A stretch of 64,000 nt of DNA from Bacteriovoracaceae bacterium UBA6200. GTDB taxonomy: Bacteria; Bdellovibrionota; Bacteriovoracia; Bacteriovoracales; Bacteriovoracaceae. Shown piece after piece: positions 1 to 9,047 of the stretch (position 1 is the first letter of the stretch; each line of letters opens with the position of its first letter). The stretch lies in assembly GCA_002422605.1 (NCBI GenBank), contig DISW01000025.1:62001-126000 (forward strand), in the 5' to 3' direction. The notes beneath the pieces were generated by a model, which had not been told where the DNA came from, did no database searches, and worked only from the letters and a program-made list of their open reading frames with translations. The position numbers and the translations under genes were made by a program.

Positions 1-1841
1 TTTATCAAATGAATGAAACTTTTGGAGTCTATCAGGATGCCAACCAAATCAGCAAAAAAGTCCTTCTCTATAGTAAGGCTTCTTCCTTTGTTCATCAGTT
101 GCAGATAGAGAGGGGGATGAGTGCCAATTTTTCTTCCGGAGGACTAGACAAAAATAAATTACAAGAACAATGGGAAGAAACTGATAAACGGATAGTTGAT
201 TATAAGAACATTCTTGAAACTTCAGATTTTCCAGAAGCTTTTAAACAAGAATTGAAGCAACATTTAACAGAACATCTTGATCTAAGAAAGAGTGTCCTTG
301 CTAAGTCCATCACTACAGGAAGCTTAATTGAGAAATATAAAGATTTAATTTCCAGAATGATTAGGATCGGACTCGATGGAGCGGATGAAACTAATCTGGC
401 TAAAATTGCTATCGGATTAAGATCTCATGCAGCTTTAGAAGAAGTTAAAGATAATACAGGTTTACTGAGAGCGCGAATGACCAGTGTTCTCACTCTTAAT
501 GAGACAATCCATCCTGAAGTTTCTGAAGCACTACATGTTCTTAAAGGATCGGTTGATTCTACCCTCATGTCCAAAACCCTCATCTTAGATACCAAAGCCA
601 CAGAACTTCTAAACACGTTTAAGCAATCAAATGAATGGGCCGAAATAATTAATGCTCTAAATATTGTTTTTAGAAATGATGAACTCGGAAATTATGGTCT
701 TGATCCTTCCGGATTTTTTAAAAAAGCCACTTCAGCTATTGATAAGCTTGGGGCCTTAATTGATTACCAGACCACTTATCTTGTCGATGTCGTAGATGAA
801 ACCCTCGCTCAGTCGGAAAAAAAACTCATCTACATGGGATTAAGTTTACTTATTGTCAGCGTTTTAATCTCAGGACTTGTTTTTAATATGGTTTCTTCTA
901 TTAATAAATCATTACGAATTGTTGCTAATAATCTTAAGAATGGTTCTAAACATGTGGCAAATGCTTCAAGAAATCTTGAAAAGAATGCAGTCGTTCTTTT
1001 GGAAGCCTCCAATGTACAGGCCTCTAGTTTGCACCAAACTGCTGCTGCAATTGATGAGATCAACGCGATGGTTGTAAAAAACTCCGATGCGGTTCAAACC
1101 TCTAAAGATGAATCTGCCAAAAGCCAGCAAGCCTCTACTCGTGGAAAACAAACTGTAGAAGAGATGCTTCGCTCGATCCAAGAAATCGGAAAAAGTAACA
1201 ATGAAATAATGAAACAGATGGAAGAGAGCAATAAGGAGTTCTCAGAAATAGCCAAAGTCATTTCTACCATTGGGGAAAAAACGAAAATCATTAATGAGAT
1301 TGTTTTTCAAACTAAACTACTGTCCTTTAATGCCTCGGTGGAAGCTGCTCGGGCAGGTGAACATGGGAATGGGTTTTCTGTAGTGGCCAGTGAAATTGGA
1401 AATCTTGCCTCAATGTCTGGAAAAGCAGCAGAAGAAATTTCGGGAATACTTGCTCAGAGCATAGCGAAGGTCGACAATATTGTTTCAGAAACACAGTCAA
1501 AAATAAAAGTCCTGGTTGAAAATGGCAAAGATAAATTAAACACAGGGATTAGTACTGCTGAAAAATGCGATTTAGTTTTGGATGAAATCCTGGAGAATGT
1601 CAGCAAGGTTGATAATATGGTTTTTGATATAGCGACTGCCTCACAAGAACAATCTCGTGGTGTGCAAGAAATAACTTCTGCTATGTCTCAGCTAGACTTG
1701 GCCAATCAACAGAATAGTACCATTTCTCAGGATTCAACGGAATCCGCTACTCAATTAAATAGGCAGGCGGCGGAATTAGAGCACGTGGCCAGTGAATTAA
1801 TGGCCTTCATTGAAGGAGATTCACTGGCACGTGGTGCTTAA
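1..1841 (+). CDS. Methyl-accepting chemotaxis protein with NIT-type sensor region (5' partial)
   Basis: The reading frame is open to the left edge, so the true start and the first membrane segment lie outside the window. The first part visible resembles the nitrate/nitrite-sensing (NIT) helical domain, with the hallmark HQLQIERGMSA near the beginning. A membrane helix lies near residues 272-294 counted from the ATG at base 9, followed by a short linker and a long coiled-coil cytoplasmic domain. The conserved receptor hairpin tip (FQTKLLSFNASVEAARAGEHG) is near residue 430; it binds CheA/CheW in this family. No C-terminal CheR-tethering pentapeptide is seen. The end overlaps the convergent purA by four bases. 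Ligand unknown; nitrate or nitrite is only a family-based guess. Confidence 0.9.
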   Translation, partial: YQMNETFGVYQDANQISKKVLLYSKASSFVHQLQIERGMSANFSSGGLDKNKLQEQWEETDKRIVDYKNILETSDFPEAFKQELKQHLTEHLDLRKSVLAKSITTGSLIEKYKDLISRMIRIGLDGADETNLAKIAIGLRSHAALEEVKDNTGLLRARMTSVLTLNETIHPEVSEALHVLKGSVDSTLMSKTLILDTKATELLNTFKQSNEWAEIINALNIVFRNDELGNYGLDPSGFFKKATSAIDKLGALIDYQTTYLVDVVDETLAQSEKKLIYMGLSLLIVSVLISGLVFNMVSSINKSLRIVANNLKNGSKHVANASRNLEKNAVVLLEASNVQASSLHQTAAAIDEINAMVVKNSDAVQTSKDESAKSQQASTRGKQTVEEMLRSIQEIGKSNNEIMKQMEESNKEFSEIAKVISTIGEKTKIINEIVFQTKLLSFNASVEAARAGEHGNGFSVVASEIGNLASMSGKAAEEISGILAQSIAKVDNIVSETQSKIKVLVENGKDKLNTGISTAEKCDLVLDEILENVSKVDNMVFDIATASQEQSRGVQEITSAMSQLDLANQQNSTISQDSTESATQLNRQAAELEHVASELMAFIEGDSLARGA

Positions 1842-3103
1842 TAATTCTGGCGGAAAATAACTTGATTGCGGTCCGGACCATAAGCATAGATCCCAACAGG
1901 GATTCCGAGGGAATCCTGGATGAAATTGATATAAGCTTCACACTCGCTGGAGAGTTTATTGGATGAAAAATCATCCGTAAAAGGCTTAAGCTCTTTGAAA
2001 AGAGGTTTGGCATTATAGAGATTAATTCCAGGATACGCACAGTCCACAATTTTGCCATTCACTTCGTAAGCATAACAAACTTTTAGTTCTTTAAGATTAC
2101 TTAGAATATCAAGCTTGGTTAAAGCGATCGAAGTAAGCTGAGAGCATTTAACTGAATAGCGAAGAAGAGGAATATCAAGCCAACCGCAACGACGTTTGCG
2201 TCCAGTTGTTGCACCGATCTCTTTCCCTTTAATCTGAATTTCGCTGCCCACTTCATCAAAGAGTTCTGTCGGAAAAGGACCCTCTCCCACACGAGTGGTG
2301 TAGGCCTTGGCGACGCCAATAACTTCTTCTAATTTGCGGCCGGGAATTCCGGCACCTGTATAAATACCAGCTCCGGCAGTAGAAGATGAAGTGACGTAAG
2401 GATAAGTTCCATAGTCGATATCAAGTAGAATCCCTTGGGCACCCTCATAAAGAGCACGCTTCCCTTGAGCAAGTTTTTCATCAATCAAGCTGAAAGTATC
2501 AGTCACGAAGGGTTTTAATGATTCACCGTAACGGTAAAGTCGCTCAACTTCTTCTTCAATCGCAGGAATATCAATTTGATAGAGATGTTTAAAGAGGATC
2601 GCCTTTTCGGCGTAACCGCTGGAGAGCCTTCTCACGAGTGTATCTTTATCTAGAAGGTCTTTTACTTTAATTCCACGACGGCTGACTTTATCTTCATAGG
2701 CAGGACCAATACCTTTACCGGTCGTACCGATTTTTTCCGGACCTTGAGCCTCGCGGGCAGCATCAAGCAGTTTATGATAGCTAGTGATGACAGTTGCCGA
2801 AGAAGAGAGTTTTAAATTTTCTGGGCCAACTTTTGTTACACCATTTATAGTCCCGAGTTCTTTTAAAAAATTCTCAGGTTCAAGAACCACACCGTGACCG
2901 ATGATTGAAAGACAATGAGGATGGAGGACACCACTTGGAATAACATGAAGGACGGTTTTTTGTCCGTTCACCCAGATCGTGTGGCCGGCATTATGGCCGC
3001 CTTGATAGCGAATCACCATATCGCATTTTTCTGCCAGAAGATCGGTGATTTTACCTTTTCCTTCATCACCCCATTGAGCACCAATAATCGCCAAAGTTTG
3101 CAT
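1838..3103 (-). CDS. purA: Adenylosuccinate synthetase
   Basis: Catalyses the GTP-dependent ligation of IMP and aspartate to adenylosuccinate, the first committed step from IMP to AMP, in the cytoplasm. The N-terminus carries the family signature GAQWGDEGKGK (GTP loop). QGGHNAGHT and GTTGKGIGPAYEDK follow, and VGEGPFPTEL and TGRKRRCGWLD appear further on. The 421-residue product matches the usual length. An upstream in-frame ATG would add 27 residues, but the start at 3103 places the conserved MQTLAIIGAQWG directly at the N-terminus and has an AAAGG-type ribosome site. It converges on the chemoreceptor gene with a four-base overlap. No allosteric or regulatory site is visible in the short upstream gap. 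Confidence 0.97.
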   Translation of the reverse strand: MQTLAIIGAQWGDEGKGKITDLLAEKCDMVIRYQGGHNAGHTIWVNGQKTVLHVIPSGVLHPHCLSIIGHGVVLEPENFLKELGTINGVTKVGPENLKLSSSATVITSYHKLLDAAREAQGPEKIGTTGKGIGPAYEDKVSRRGIKVKDLLDKDTLVRRLSSGYAEKAILFKHLYQIDIPAIEEEVERLYRYGESLKPFVTDTFSLIDEKLAQGKRALYEGAQGILLDIDYGTYPYVTSSSTAGAGIYTGAGIPGRKLEEVIGVAKAYTTRVGEGPFPTELFDEVGSEIQIKGKEIGATTGRKRRCGWLDIPLLRYSVKCSQLTSIALTKLDILSNLKELKVCYAYEVNGKIVDCAYPGINLYNAKPLFKELKPFTDDFSSNKLSSECEAYINFIQDSLGIPVGIYAYGPDRNQVIFRQNY

Positions 3104-3161
3104 AATACCTTTCTTGTTTGATTGTGGGAGAGGCTTCATTTTACTTGGCGGAGGGTGAAAT

Positions 3162-3192
3162 AAAAAGGGGAGAAATGTCTCCATTTCTCCCC
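3162..3192 (-). terminator. Rho-independent terminator of the 3229-3573 gene
   Basis: Perfect 11-bp stem GGGGAGAAATG / CATTTCTCCCC (3167-3177 and 3182-3192) with a four-base loop. Read on the minus strand it is followed by TTTTTA. It lies just downstream of the small minus-strand gene and upstream of purA, so it separates the two transcripts. Confidence 0.88.
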
Positions 3193-3228
3193 CGGGAAAG
3201 GCCTAAACACTCCTGGGAGGAAGTATGC

Positions 3229-3573
3229 TTAGGCAATAGATCTTAGTTCTAAACGACTTTGCAATGTATCAAGAACAGTTTGGAATTCACTTAGTGTTGG
3301 TAAATTCCCGAAGTGCGTGTTTTCATGCATGTTCATCGATACAAAATCAAAAATTTCAACAGGCGAGGACTTGTCATTGTCTTTTTGAAAAGCTCTCCAG
3401 TTGGATTTACCGGTTTTACGGTAATTTTCAAAAAGATTCTCCACCATTTCCTGTTTCGACTTCACTCCAACCCCGACGACTTGTCCGGAAGTGTCGATTT
3501 CTAAATACCAAACACGGTAATCATTCTGATTCTTGGGGTGCTGTTTTGATTCCACGGCGATGGCCAGAAACAT
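3229..3573 (-). CDS. Small conserved-looking protein of unknown function
   Basis: I do not recognise this 114-residue protein. It begins with a beta-rich stretch (MFLAIAVESKQ, DYRVWYLEIDTSGQVVGVGV), continues with a charged helical middle (KQEMVENLFENYRKTGKSNW) and ends in a Leu-rich helix. It has no signal peptide, membrane segment or cysteine pair, so it is probably a small cytoplasmic protein. The start is well supported: AAGGAGG lies five bases before the ATG, an ideal ribosome site. It has its own downstream terminator and so is a single-gene transcript. Reality as a gene is likely; function is open. Confidence 0.75.
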   Translation of the reverse strand: MFLAIAVESKQHPKNQNDYRVWYLEIDTSGQVVGVGVKSKQEMVENLFENYRKTGKSNWRAFQKDNDKSSPVEIFDFVSMNMHENTHFGNLPTLSEFQTVLDTLQSRLELRSIA

Positions 3574-3937
3574 AAGGACCTCCTTGCTCTCGAAAGATAA
3601 CGACTTCTTGTCGTTTGCTTTGTGTGTGTTGGAAGGTCACCGTTGCATCCCCATCCTAGAGATATGGATGACCTTTCTCGCATCCTGCTTAACTCTAGAA
3701 TCTCTTATGCCCCTATGAATTGTAACGAGAATTCCACTAACATCAACTGAGCTGTTTGGGAGAGAAAGACAGATTATTTAGAGTCAAAAAGGGACCCACA
3801 AGAAAATCTATGGAGTTTAGCCAACTTGCCCCGACCAAGATAGGGGCGAAAGAGAACCAAATCCTGAGTAAAAAACTTCGAATCTTTGTCTTTCCAAAAA
3901 TTCTTCTTCGGGAGAAACTAATTTTCATAGGAGTCGT
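3574..3937. other. Divergent intergenic region between the small minus-strand gene and murJ
   Basis: About 360 bases with no convincing reading frame. It should hold promoters for both flanking genes. A short inverted repeat AACGAC-TTCTT-GTCGTT (3599-3615) sits in the leader of the minus-strand gene. A second, bulged one pairs AAGGTCA at 3633-3639 with TGACCTT at 3669-3675. I could not identify a clean -35/-10 pair. Confidence 0.5.
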
Positions 3938-5497
3938 ATGTCGGTTATTCGTTCCAGTATTAAAATGGCAATTGCCACTTTCTGCTCTCGCATTCTTGGA
4001 TTAGTAAGAGAGCAGGTGATGGCAGCCTATTTTGGTGCATCCGGCATTACGGATGCTTTTTTAGTCGCCTATCGCATTCCCAATTTGCTCCGAGATCTTT
4101 TTGCAGAAGGAGCCTTTTCATCAGCTTTCGTTCCAACTTTTATTGAGGCCAATCAAGAATCTCAGAATGAATCAAGACAACTTCTTTGGTCTCTCTTCTG
4201 GTTGCTTTTTTTTATAACAGGTACTTTCAGTCTAGGGATCATGATTTTTGCTCCAGAACTTATAAGTATCTTTGCTCCTTCTTTTAAAGATTATCCGGAA
4301 AAATTTGAGATCACGGTGAACCTCACCAGAATCATGGCGCCCTTTCTTACTTTTGTTTCACTGGCAGCTCTTTTTATGGGGGCCCTGAATTCACTTAAAG
4401 TATTTTTTATTCCTGCCCTCGCTCCGGCTTCTTACAATGTGATGAGTATTCTTTGTATGATCACTCTCTCAAGTGTCATTAGCGGAATGGGTCACTCGCC
4501 AATCTACTCATTGGGCATAGGGGCCATGCTTGGTGGTTTCATGCAGGCGGCAGTGCAATTGCCCCTTATCTGGAAAAAAGGGCTTAAGCCTTTATGGCCT
4601 AAAAAGTTCTGGACACCCCGGTCGATAAAAGTTTTTAAATTATTGGGACCTGGCCTAATTGGTTTTGCAGCGACTCAGGTGAATCTTCTTATCACGACAA
4701 TCCTTGCGACACCTATTATTGGTGCGACCTCTTGGCTTAATTATAGTTTCCGCTTATTTCAATTACCGGTTGGGATTCTTTCTGTATCGATAGGGAATTC
4801 AAATCTTGTGCATTTTTCTGAAAGCTGGAAAAAAAGAGATATTGCTGGCGCCAAAGCCTCTCTTCAACAAAGCTATTACCTTTCATTTTTAACTGTCATG
4901 CCCGCGATGGTGATTCTTTACTGTTTGTCAGAAGAAATTGTGAACATCATTTTTGAGAGGGGAAGATTTACTCGCGAAAGCACCCTTATGACTGCTGATG
5001 CTCTCCGAATGTATGCTTTAGGGCTTCCTTTTTATGGAATTTATAAAATTTGGGTTCCGACTTTTTACGCTCTTGATCGACAAAAAATTCCGGTTTTGGC
5101 TTCTTTATTCTCAATCGCCTTTAATATTGTTTTTTGTTTACTGCTGACTCCTATTTATGGATTTAAAATTCTGGCCTTGGGAACGACCTTGTCCGTCCTG
5201 GTTAATTCCGCCATTCAGAGCTGGATATTAAAGAAAGATTTAGATCTGTCCTGGAACTTTTTCTTTTCAGGAAGGATCTGGAAAGTCCTTGGCGCCACAT
5301 TTTCAGCTGCTTTCGTGACTGAGTTTTTTCTCAAAGTTGAGTTCTATTCTCAGCCTTTTCTCACTAAATGCCTCTATTTAGGAGTACAAATTGCGTTAAT
5401 TGGGGTCCTTTATCTCTCATTTTTAGTGATGATGGGTGAGCGTAGCGCCGTCAACGCGCTTGTAACGAAGCTCACAAAAAAGTTCACACGAAAGTAA
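3938..5497 (+). CDS. murJ: Lipid II flippase MurJ (MviN family)
   Basis: Integral membrane protein of the MOP/MATE superfamily that flips lipid-linked peptidoglycan precursors across the inner membrane. The N-terminal signature is strong: IKMAIATFCSRILGLVREQV, a GASGITDAFLVAYRIPN segment and RDLFAEGAFSSAFVPTF, which contains conserved cavity-lining charged residues of the family. About 14 hydrophobic helices fill the 519 residues, the usual MurJ length. The ATG at 3938 follows TAGGAG. It appears to be a single gene, with unrelated neighbours on both sides. An essential function is expected from the family. Confidence 0.95.
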   Translation: MSVIRSSIKMAIATFCSRILGLVREQVMAAYFGASGITDAFLVAYRIPNLLRDLFAEGAFSSAFVPTFIEANQESQNESRQLLWSLFWLLFFITGTFSLGIMIFAPELISIFAPSFKDYPEKFEITVNLTRIMAPFLTFVSLAALFMGALNSLKVFFIPALAPASYNVMSILCMITLSSVISGMGHSPIYSLGIGAMLGGFMQAAVQLPLIWKKGLKPLWPKKFWTPRSIKVFKLLGPGLIGFAATQVNLLITTILATPIIGATSWLNYSFRLFQLPVGILSVSIGNSNLVHFSESWKKRDIAGAKASLQQSYYLSFLTVMPAMVILYCLSEEIVNIIFERGRFTRESTLMTADALRMYALGLPFYGIYKIWVPTFYALDRQKIPVLASLFSIAFNIVFCLLLTPIYGFKILALGTTLSVLVNSAIQSWILKKDLDLSWNFFFSGRIWKVLGATFSAAFVTEFFLKVEFYSQPFLTKCLYLGVQIALIGVLYLSFLVMMGERSAVNALVTKLTKKFTRK

Positions 5498-5577
5498 AAT
5501 AAATCAACGCTTTAACTTGTATCAGAAAAGCTTTTTAGTTATTCTGTTAAAAGAAATACCTATTTAAGGAAGTTTTG

Positions 5578-6021
5578 ATGAAAACTGATTTTGAAACGCT
5601 TAAAGCGCTGTCGACATACACGATCAACCACCTCAAGCAGGCGGAAATGATTGAGTTTGCTGTTGATTCCCGCGCTGAACTGATTGAAGCCCTTGCTACC
5701 GAATTCGGTGTAAGTTTTGCCACTGATGAAAATATTAAAGAGCAAGCGATTGAAGAGGTTGAGGAAAAGTTCGGGGAAGATATTCCTGGCGATATTACTG
5801 AAACCGAAATGTTCAATCATGCTCGCAAAGAAATCATTAAATCATTTAATGGTGAGAACATTGGTGGACTTTACCTTATGGAGTCCCTCCACAACATCGC
5901 CATTAGATTGAAGAATTTTCTTCTCGCTAATGATCTTATCGAAGACGTATTTGCGTCTGATGAAGAATTAATTGATTTCACGATTGATAGACTTAGAGGA
6001 TTTGCGCCTAAGCGTAATTAA
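5578..6021 (+). CDS. Small acidic helical protein, possibly DUF507-like
   Basis: A 147-residue, strongly acidic, mostly helical protein without signal peptide or membrane segment. The pattern of long amphipathic helices with EEVEEKFGED and a C-terminal IDRLRGF recalls the DUF507 family found in delta-type proteobacteria, but I hold that assignment loosely. The ATG at 5578 has AAGGA seven bases upstream; the TTG just before it is less likely. A weak inverted repeat, TTAAGC-TTTTCCT-GCTTAA at 6018-6036, overlaps the stop and may serve as a common end with the convergent neighbour. Function unknown. Confidence 0.72.
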   Translation: MKTDFETLKALSTYTINHLKQAEMIEFAVDSRAELIEALATEFGVSFATDENIKEQAIEEVEEKFGEDIPGDITETEMFNHARKEIIKSFNGENIGGLYLMESLHNIAIRLKNFLLANDLIEDVFASDEELIDFTIDRLRGFAPKRN

Positions 6022-6032
6022 GCTTTTCCTGC

Positions 6033-6617
6033 TTAAGATTCACGGATGAAACTTAGGCAGGCCAGGCTCTCTTCAAAAAAAGGGCCTTCTAAAGCTCCAT
6101 TCAGTACTGAGCTCTTACTTTCAAAAATAAAATAGCCTGGATCATTTAGTTCGCGCATAAGGTAGATGTCGTAATACACACGATCTATTTGGTCTTGCGA
6201 GCCCTTTCCCTCTACTCGGATGACTTCTTGAAATTGCTTCTGGATTTCTTTATCTCTAAATAAAACCCTGGAATCAGTTTCGAAAATCACATCCATATCG
6301 TATTCGATTTTCTCAAGATTAAGCTTATCTTCTAAGAGATCGGGCATGGACTTGTCCTGATGATCAGGAAAGTAGGTGAAAGTAGCGAACCAATCGTATC
6401 GGGTATCAGTGCGCTCGAATCTTATGTGGTGGTCATCTTGTTCGGTGATCGTCCACCAGCGGGGAATATCCAAGGATAGATTTCCGAACTGGACTAGAAA
6501 GGACTCTTCTTTAAATGTCGTTTTTTCTTCACCAATGATTTTAAGGGTATAGAAAGCTCCTCCTAGGACTAGGAGAACCACAAACCATTCAAAAGCATTG
6601 GTACTGAAAATATCCAT
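6033..6617 (-). CDS. Membrane-anchored protein of unknown function
   Basis: A 194-residue product with one N-terminal membrane helix (WFVVLLVLGGAFYTLKII, about residues 11-28) and no cleavage site. A soluble beta-rich domain follows, with WWTITEQDDHHIRFERTDT and DWFATFTYFP in its first half. The topology suggests an inner-membrane anchor with a periplasmic or cytoplasmic domain; I do not recognise the fold. Acidic residues and aromatic clusters dominate. It is convergent with the gene at 5578-6021 and divergent from the glycine-rich protein gene, so it is probably transcribed alone. Confidence 0.7.
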   Translation of the reverse strand: MDIFSTNAFEWFVVLLVLGGAFYTLKIIGEEKTTFKEESFLVQFGNLSLDIPRWWTITEQDDHHIRFERTDTRYDWFATFTYFPDHQDKSMPDLLEDKLNLEKIEYDMDVIFETDSRVLFRDKEIQKQFQEVIRVEGKGSQDQIDRVYYDIYLMRELNDPGYFIFESKSSVLNGALEGPFFEESLACLSFIRES

Positions 6618-6796
6618 AACTGGCCCGAATCATAGCATAGGTTAAGCTAAAGTTTCACTATCTTCCTTCCGATAGTTAATCGACGTGGGTCTATTTTTTG
6701 GACAATTTTGCCTAACATAGTCCCATTCTGATCAAGTGTTATGATGTTAATTAGAATTCTCCCCGGGTAGGGAGATCATTATTGGGTAGGAACACT

Positions 6797-8986
6797 ATGA
6801 ATAAGTTTATCCCTCTTTTATTGGGCTTAATGTTTCCTCTAGCAGGAGCGTTTGCTGACACCTTTACGAACGAGGCAGTTGAATTCTGTCGCTCAAAAGG
6901 TGGTTCTTACTCCATGGGAAGCATGGTGGAAGAAGGGGAAAATTACTGCAGGCAAGTAACCTGTAAGAAAACCAACAGCGATAGATACGAGATTCCCGAT
7001 GGGACGCCAGGACCCGAGGCCAACGTTGAGGCCACTAAGCGAGTTTGTATTAAGAAATCCGTCGTAGATGGAAATTTTGATACAGCTGGTGCCGGTAATT
7101 CTTCGGGAGCTGGGGCAACTTCTGGTTCAGGTGGCGGAGCTACTTCAGGCTCTGGTGGAGCAGCAGGTTCAGGATCAACTAGCGGGTCAGGTTCGGGTGC
7201 AACGGCCGGTGCTGGTGCTGGTGGTGCTTCTTCTGGATCGGCCAGCGGTGACGCTTATTATTGTGAAGAACTAGAAGGCGAAGGACGAATTACTCCAGGT
7301 TCTCTTTGTTATAATGAATGTAGACCTAAACGTGATTGGAAAACTCTTTGGACACAGAAGAAATCAGGATTTGAAAGAGCATCTTGTGTTGAGTGTCTGT
7401 TGAAATATCCAGGTGTTTATAAAGTTAAACGTGAATACCTGCCAGTTGGTAAAGATGGACAGATTATCGGTGATACCAGTGTTGACCTTGGAAGAGGTGT
7501 AACTGTTAAAACTGGTGTGATTGTTTGTAAAGATGCCAGCGGAAACGTTGTTAATGTAAATGGTACAAGTTGTCCTACTGGTACAACTATTGTAACTGGC
7601 GGAGCTGGAAGCGGCGGCGGTCGCGGTACAATTGTCGTTGGCGGCGGAATCGCTGGTGGAATCGCAGGCGGTGGCGGCATTAATGGTGGAAGTGTAGGCG
7701 GTGGCATTAGTGTAAGTGGAGGAGTGCAGTTGCCTTCTTATTGTCACTCTTCAAAACAAAAAGATATCGATAAGTGTAATGAATGGATGCAAGCAAATAA
7801 GCGCTTCCTTTGTTCATCAAGCGGTAACCCATCTCTTTGTATGGGTGGCGAATATAACGAAATCATCTCTCGCTATGACACTCAAAACTGTGTGAACTGT
7901 CAGGTAGGCGGACGTCAACAAAGTACTCTTTCTGGTATTGCAGAAATTGTTGGAGCAATTGCTCCACCTCTTGCTCACTTTGGTGCGGCCTATGTAGGTG
8001 CAAAAGCTCATCAGCGTTCTAACGAAGCTTGGGCCGGAGCTGCTGAAGCGGGATTTGAGCAGTGTCGTTTGAATCAGTCGAACTATCTTCAATATCTGGC
8101 TTCTAACGAATTACCAGGACTCACTCCTGCTCAGCAGTCTCAAATGAACTGTAATGGATTTCAATTAGGTGGATATGCTGGTCTTCAGAATCCAATGCTT
8201 GGTGGTTACTATGGTGGTGGTTACACTCCAGGTTTCATCGGCGGAATGATGGGTCCATACGGAGGTTATAATCCATATGGTATGGGCGGAGCTGTAGGCG
8301 GTTACGGTGGTGGTATCGGTATTGGTATTGGTGGCATGAATGGCGGCGGTTACCCTGGTTACGTTGGCGGAATGGCCGGTGGATACCCAGGTTATGCTGG
8401 CGGCATGAATGGTGGTTATATCGGTGGAGCTGTGAATGGTATTTCGATTGCAGGTGGAATTAACGGCGGCGGATACCCAGGATATGCTGGTGGAATGAAC
8501 GGCGGAGGATACCCTGGCTACGTTGGTGGTATGAACGGCGGTGGATACCCAGGATATGTTGGTGGTATGAATGGCGGTTACCCTGGTGGTGCTGTGAATG
8601 GTATTTCGATCGCAGGTGGAATTAACGGCGGCGGATACCCAGGATATGTTGGTGGTATGAATGGCGGCTACGTTGGCGGCGGATACCTTGCTGGCGGACA
8701 AGTTGGTGGTGGTTATCCCGGCGGTTATGCTGGTGGATATAATGGCGGAATGAATGGCGGTTACGCTGGTGGATATGCTGGCGGTGGATTTGGTGATCTT
8801 GGCAGCAGTCAACAAGCAGCAAACTATGACCGTATGATGCAACAACAAGGTATTTCGTATCAAATGGGCATGGGCGGCGGAATGGGTGGCTATTCAGGAA
8901 TGAATGGGGCCAGCATGTACCCGTCTAACATGGGATATGGTCTATCAGGACAATTTTCTTTAGGCGCTGGCATCGGAATGTATTAA
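6797..8986 (+). CDS. Large secreted glycine-rich repeat protein
   Basis: A 729-residue exported protein. The ATG at 6797 gives a clean Sec signal peptide (MNKFIPLLLGLMFPLAGAFA); the TTG 15 bases earlier would only add five residues. After cleavage come a Cys-containing region and a Gly/Ser/Ala low-complexity segment. A second Cys-rich region (several CxxC-like pairs), a Gly/Val block and a helical globular region with more cysteines follow. The last 270 or so residues are almost pure Gly with Tyr, Pro, Met and Asn, built on a 12-residue unit of the type GGGYPGYVGGMN. Such composition suggests an extracellular or envelope structural or adhesive protein; this is inference. Even numbers of cysteines suggest disulfides. 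It is a single-gene transcript ending at a strong terminator. Confidence 0.88.
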   Translation: MNKFIPLLLGLMFPLAGAFADTFTNEAVEFCRSKGGSYSMGSMVEEGENYCRQVTCKKTNSDRYEIPDGTPGPEANVEATKRVCIKKSVVDGNFDTAGAGNSSGAGATSGSGGGATSGSGGAAGSGSTSGSGSGATAGAGAGGASSGSASGDAYYCEELEGEGRITPGSLCYNECRPKRDWKTLWTQKKSGFERASCVECLLKYPGVYKVKREYLPVGKDGQIIGDTSVDLGRGVTVKTGVIVCKDASGNVVNVNGTSCPTGTTIVTGGAGSGGGRGTIVVGGGIAGGIAGGGGINGGSVGGGISVSGGVQLPSYCHSSKQKDIDKCNEWMQANKRFLCSSSGNPSLCMGGEYNEIISRYDTQNCVNCQVGGRQQSTLSGIAEIVGAIAPPLAHFGAAYVGAKAHQRSNEAWAGAAEAGFEQCRLNQSNYLQYLASNELPGLTPAQQSQMNCNGFQLGGYAGLQNPMLGGYYGGGYTPGFIGGMMGPYGGYNPYGMGGAVGGYGGGIGIGIGGMNGGGYPGYVGGMAGGYPGYAGGMNGGYIGGAVNGISIAGGINGGGYPGYAGGMNGGGYPGYVGGMNGGGYPGYVGGMNGGYPGGAVNGISIAGGINGGGYPGYVGGMNGGYVGGGYLAGGQVGGGYPGGYAGGYNGGMNGGYAGGYAGGGFGDLGSSQQAANYDRMMQQQGISYQMGMGGGMGGYSGMNGASMYPSNMGYGLSGQFSLGAGIGMY
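8423..8690 (+). repeat. Tandem 36-base coding repeats and a 162-base duplicated block
   Basis: Three adjacent 36-base units start at 8465, 8501 and 8537, each encoding GGGYPGYxGGMN. In addition, a longer block starting at GCTGTGAATGGTATTTCGAT (8429) recurs almost identically at 8591, a shift of 162 bases or 54 codons. Differences are mostly third-position changes. All repeats keep the reading frame of the glycine-rich protein. Confidence 0.85.
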
Positions 8987-9015
8987 TAATTTTGTACGAA
9001 GCTTAGCGTGTTGAT

Positions 9016-9047
9016 AAAAAAAAAGGGAGCTTATGCTCCCTTTTTTT
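9016..9047. terminator. Bidirectional terminator
   Basis: Hairpin GGGAGC-TTAT-GCTCCC (9025-9040) flanked by nine A on the left and seven T on the right, so it can terminate both strands. It closes the glycine-rich protein gene and, from the other side, overlaps the last codon of the convergent zinc-ribbon gene. Confidence 0.92.

Noticed and set aside
3264..3575. A 103-codon plus-strand frame opposite the small minus-strand gene
   Set aside because: The minus-strand frame has an ideal AAGGAGG site and its own terminator, while this frame has no ribosome site and odd composition.
7364..7747. Two antisense frames opposite the glycine-rich gene, one rich in Pro and one in Thr/Ser/Ala
   Set aside because: They are compositional shadows of the Gly-coding stretch; neither has a start signal of its own.
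8340..8690. Tandem repeats considered as a CRISPR array
   Set aside because: The units are contiguous, in frame and coding, without unique spacers of constant length.
8165..8863. A 232-codon open frame on the minus strand, rich in Thr, Ser and Ile
   Set aside because: It is the complement of the glycine-rich repeats. GGN codons read backwards give NCC, so a long stop-free frame is expected there. It has no ribosome site or recognisable domain.
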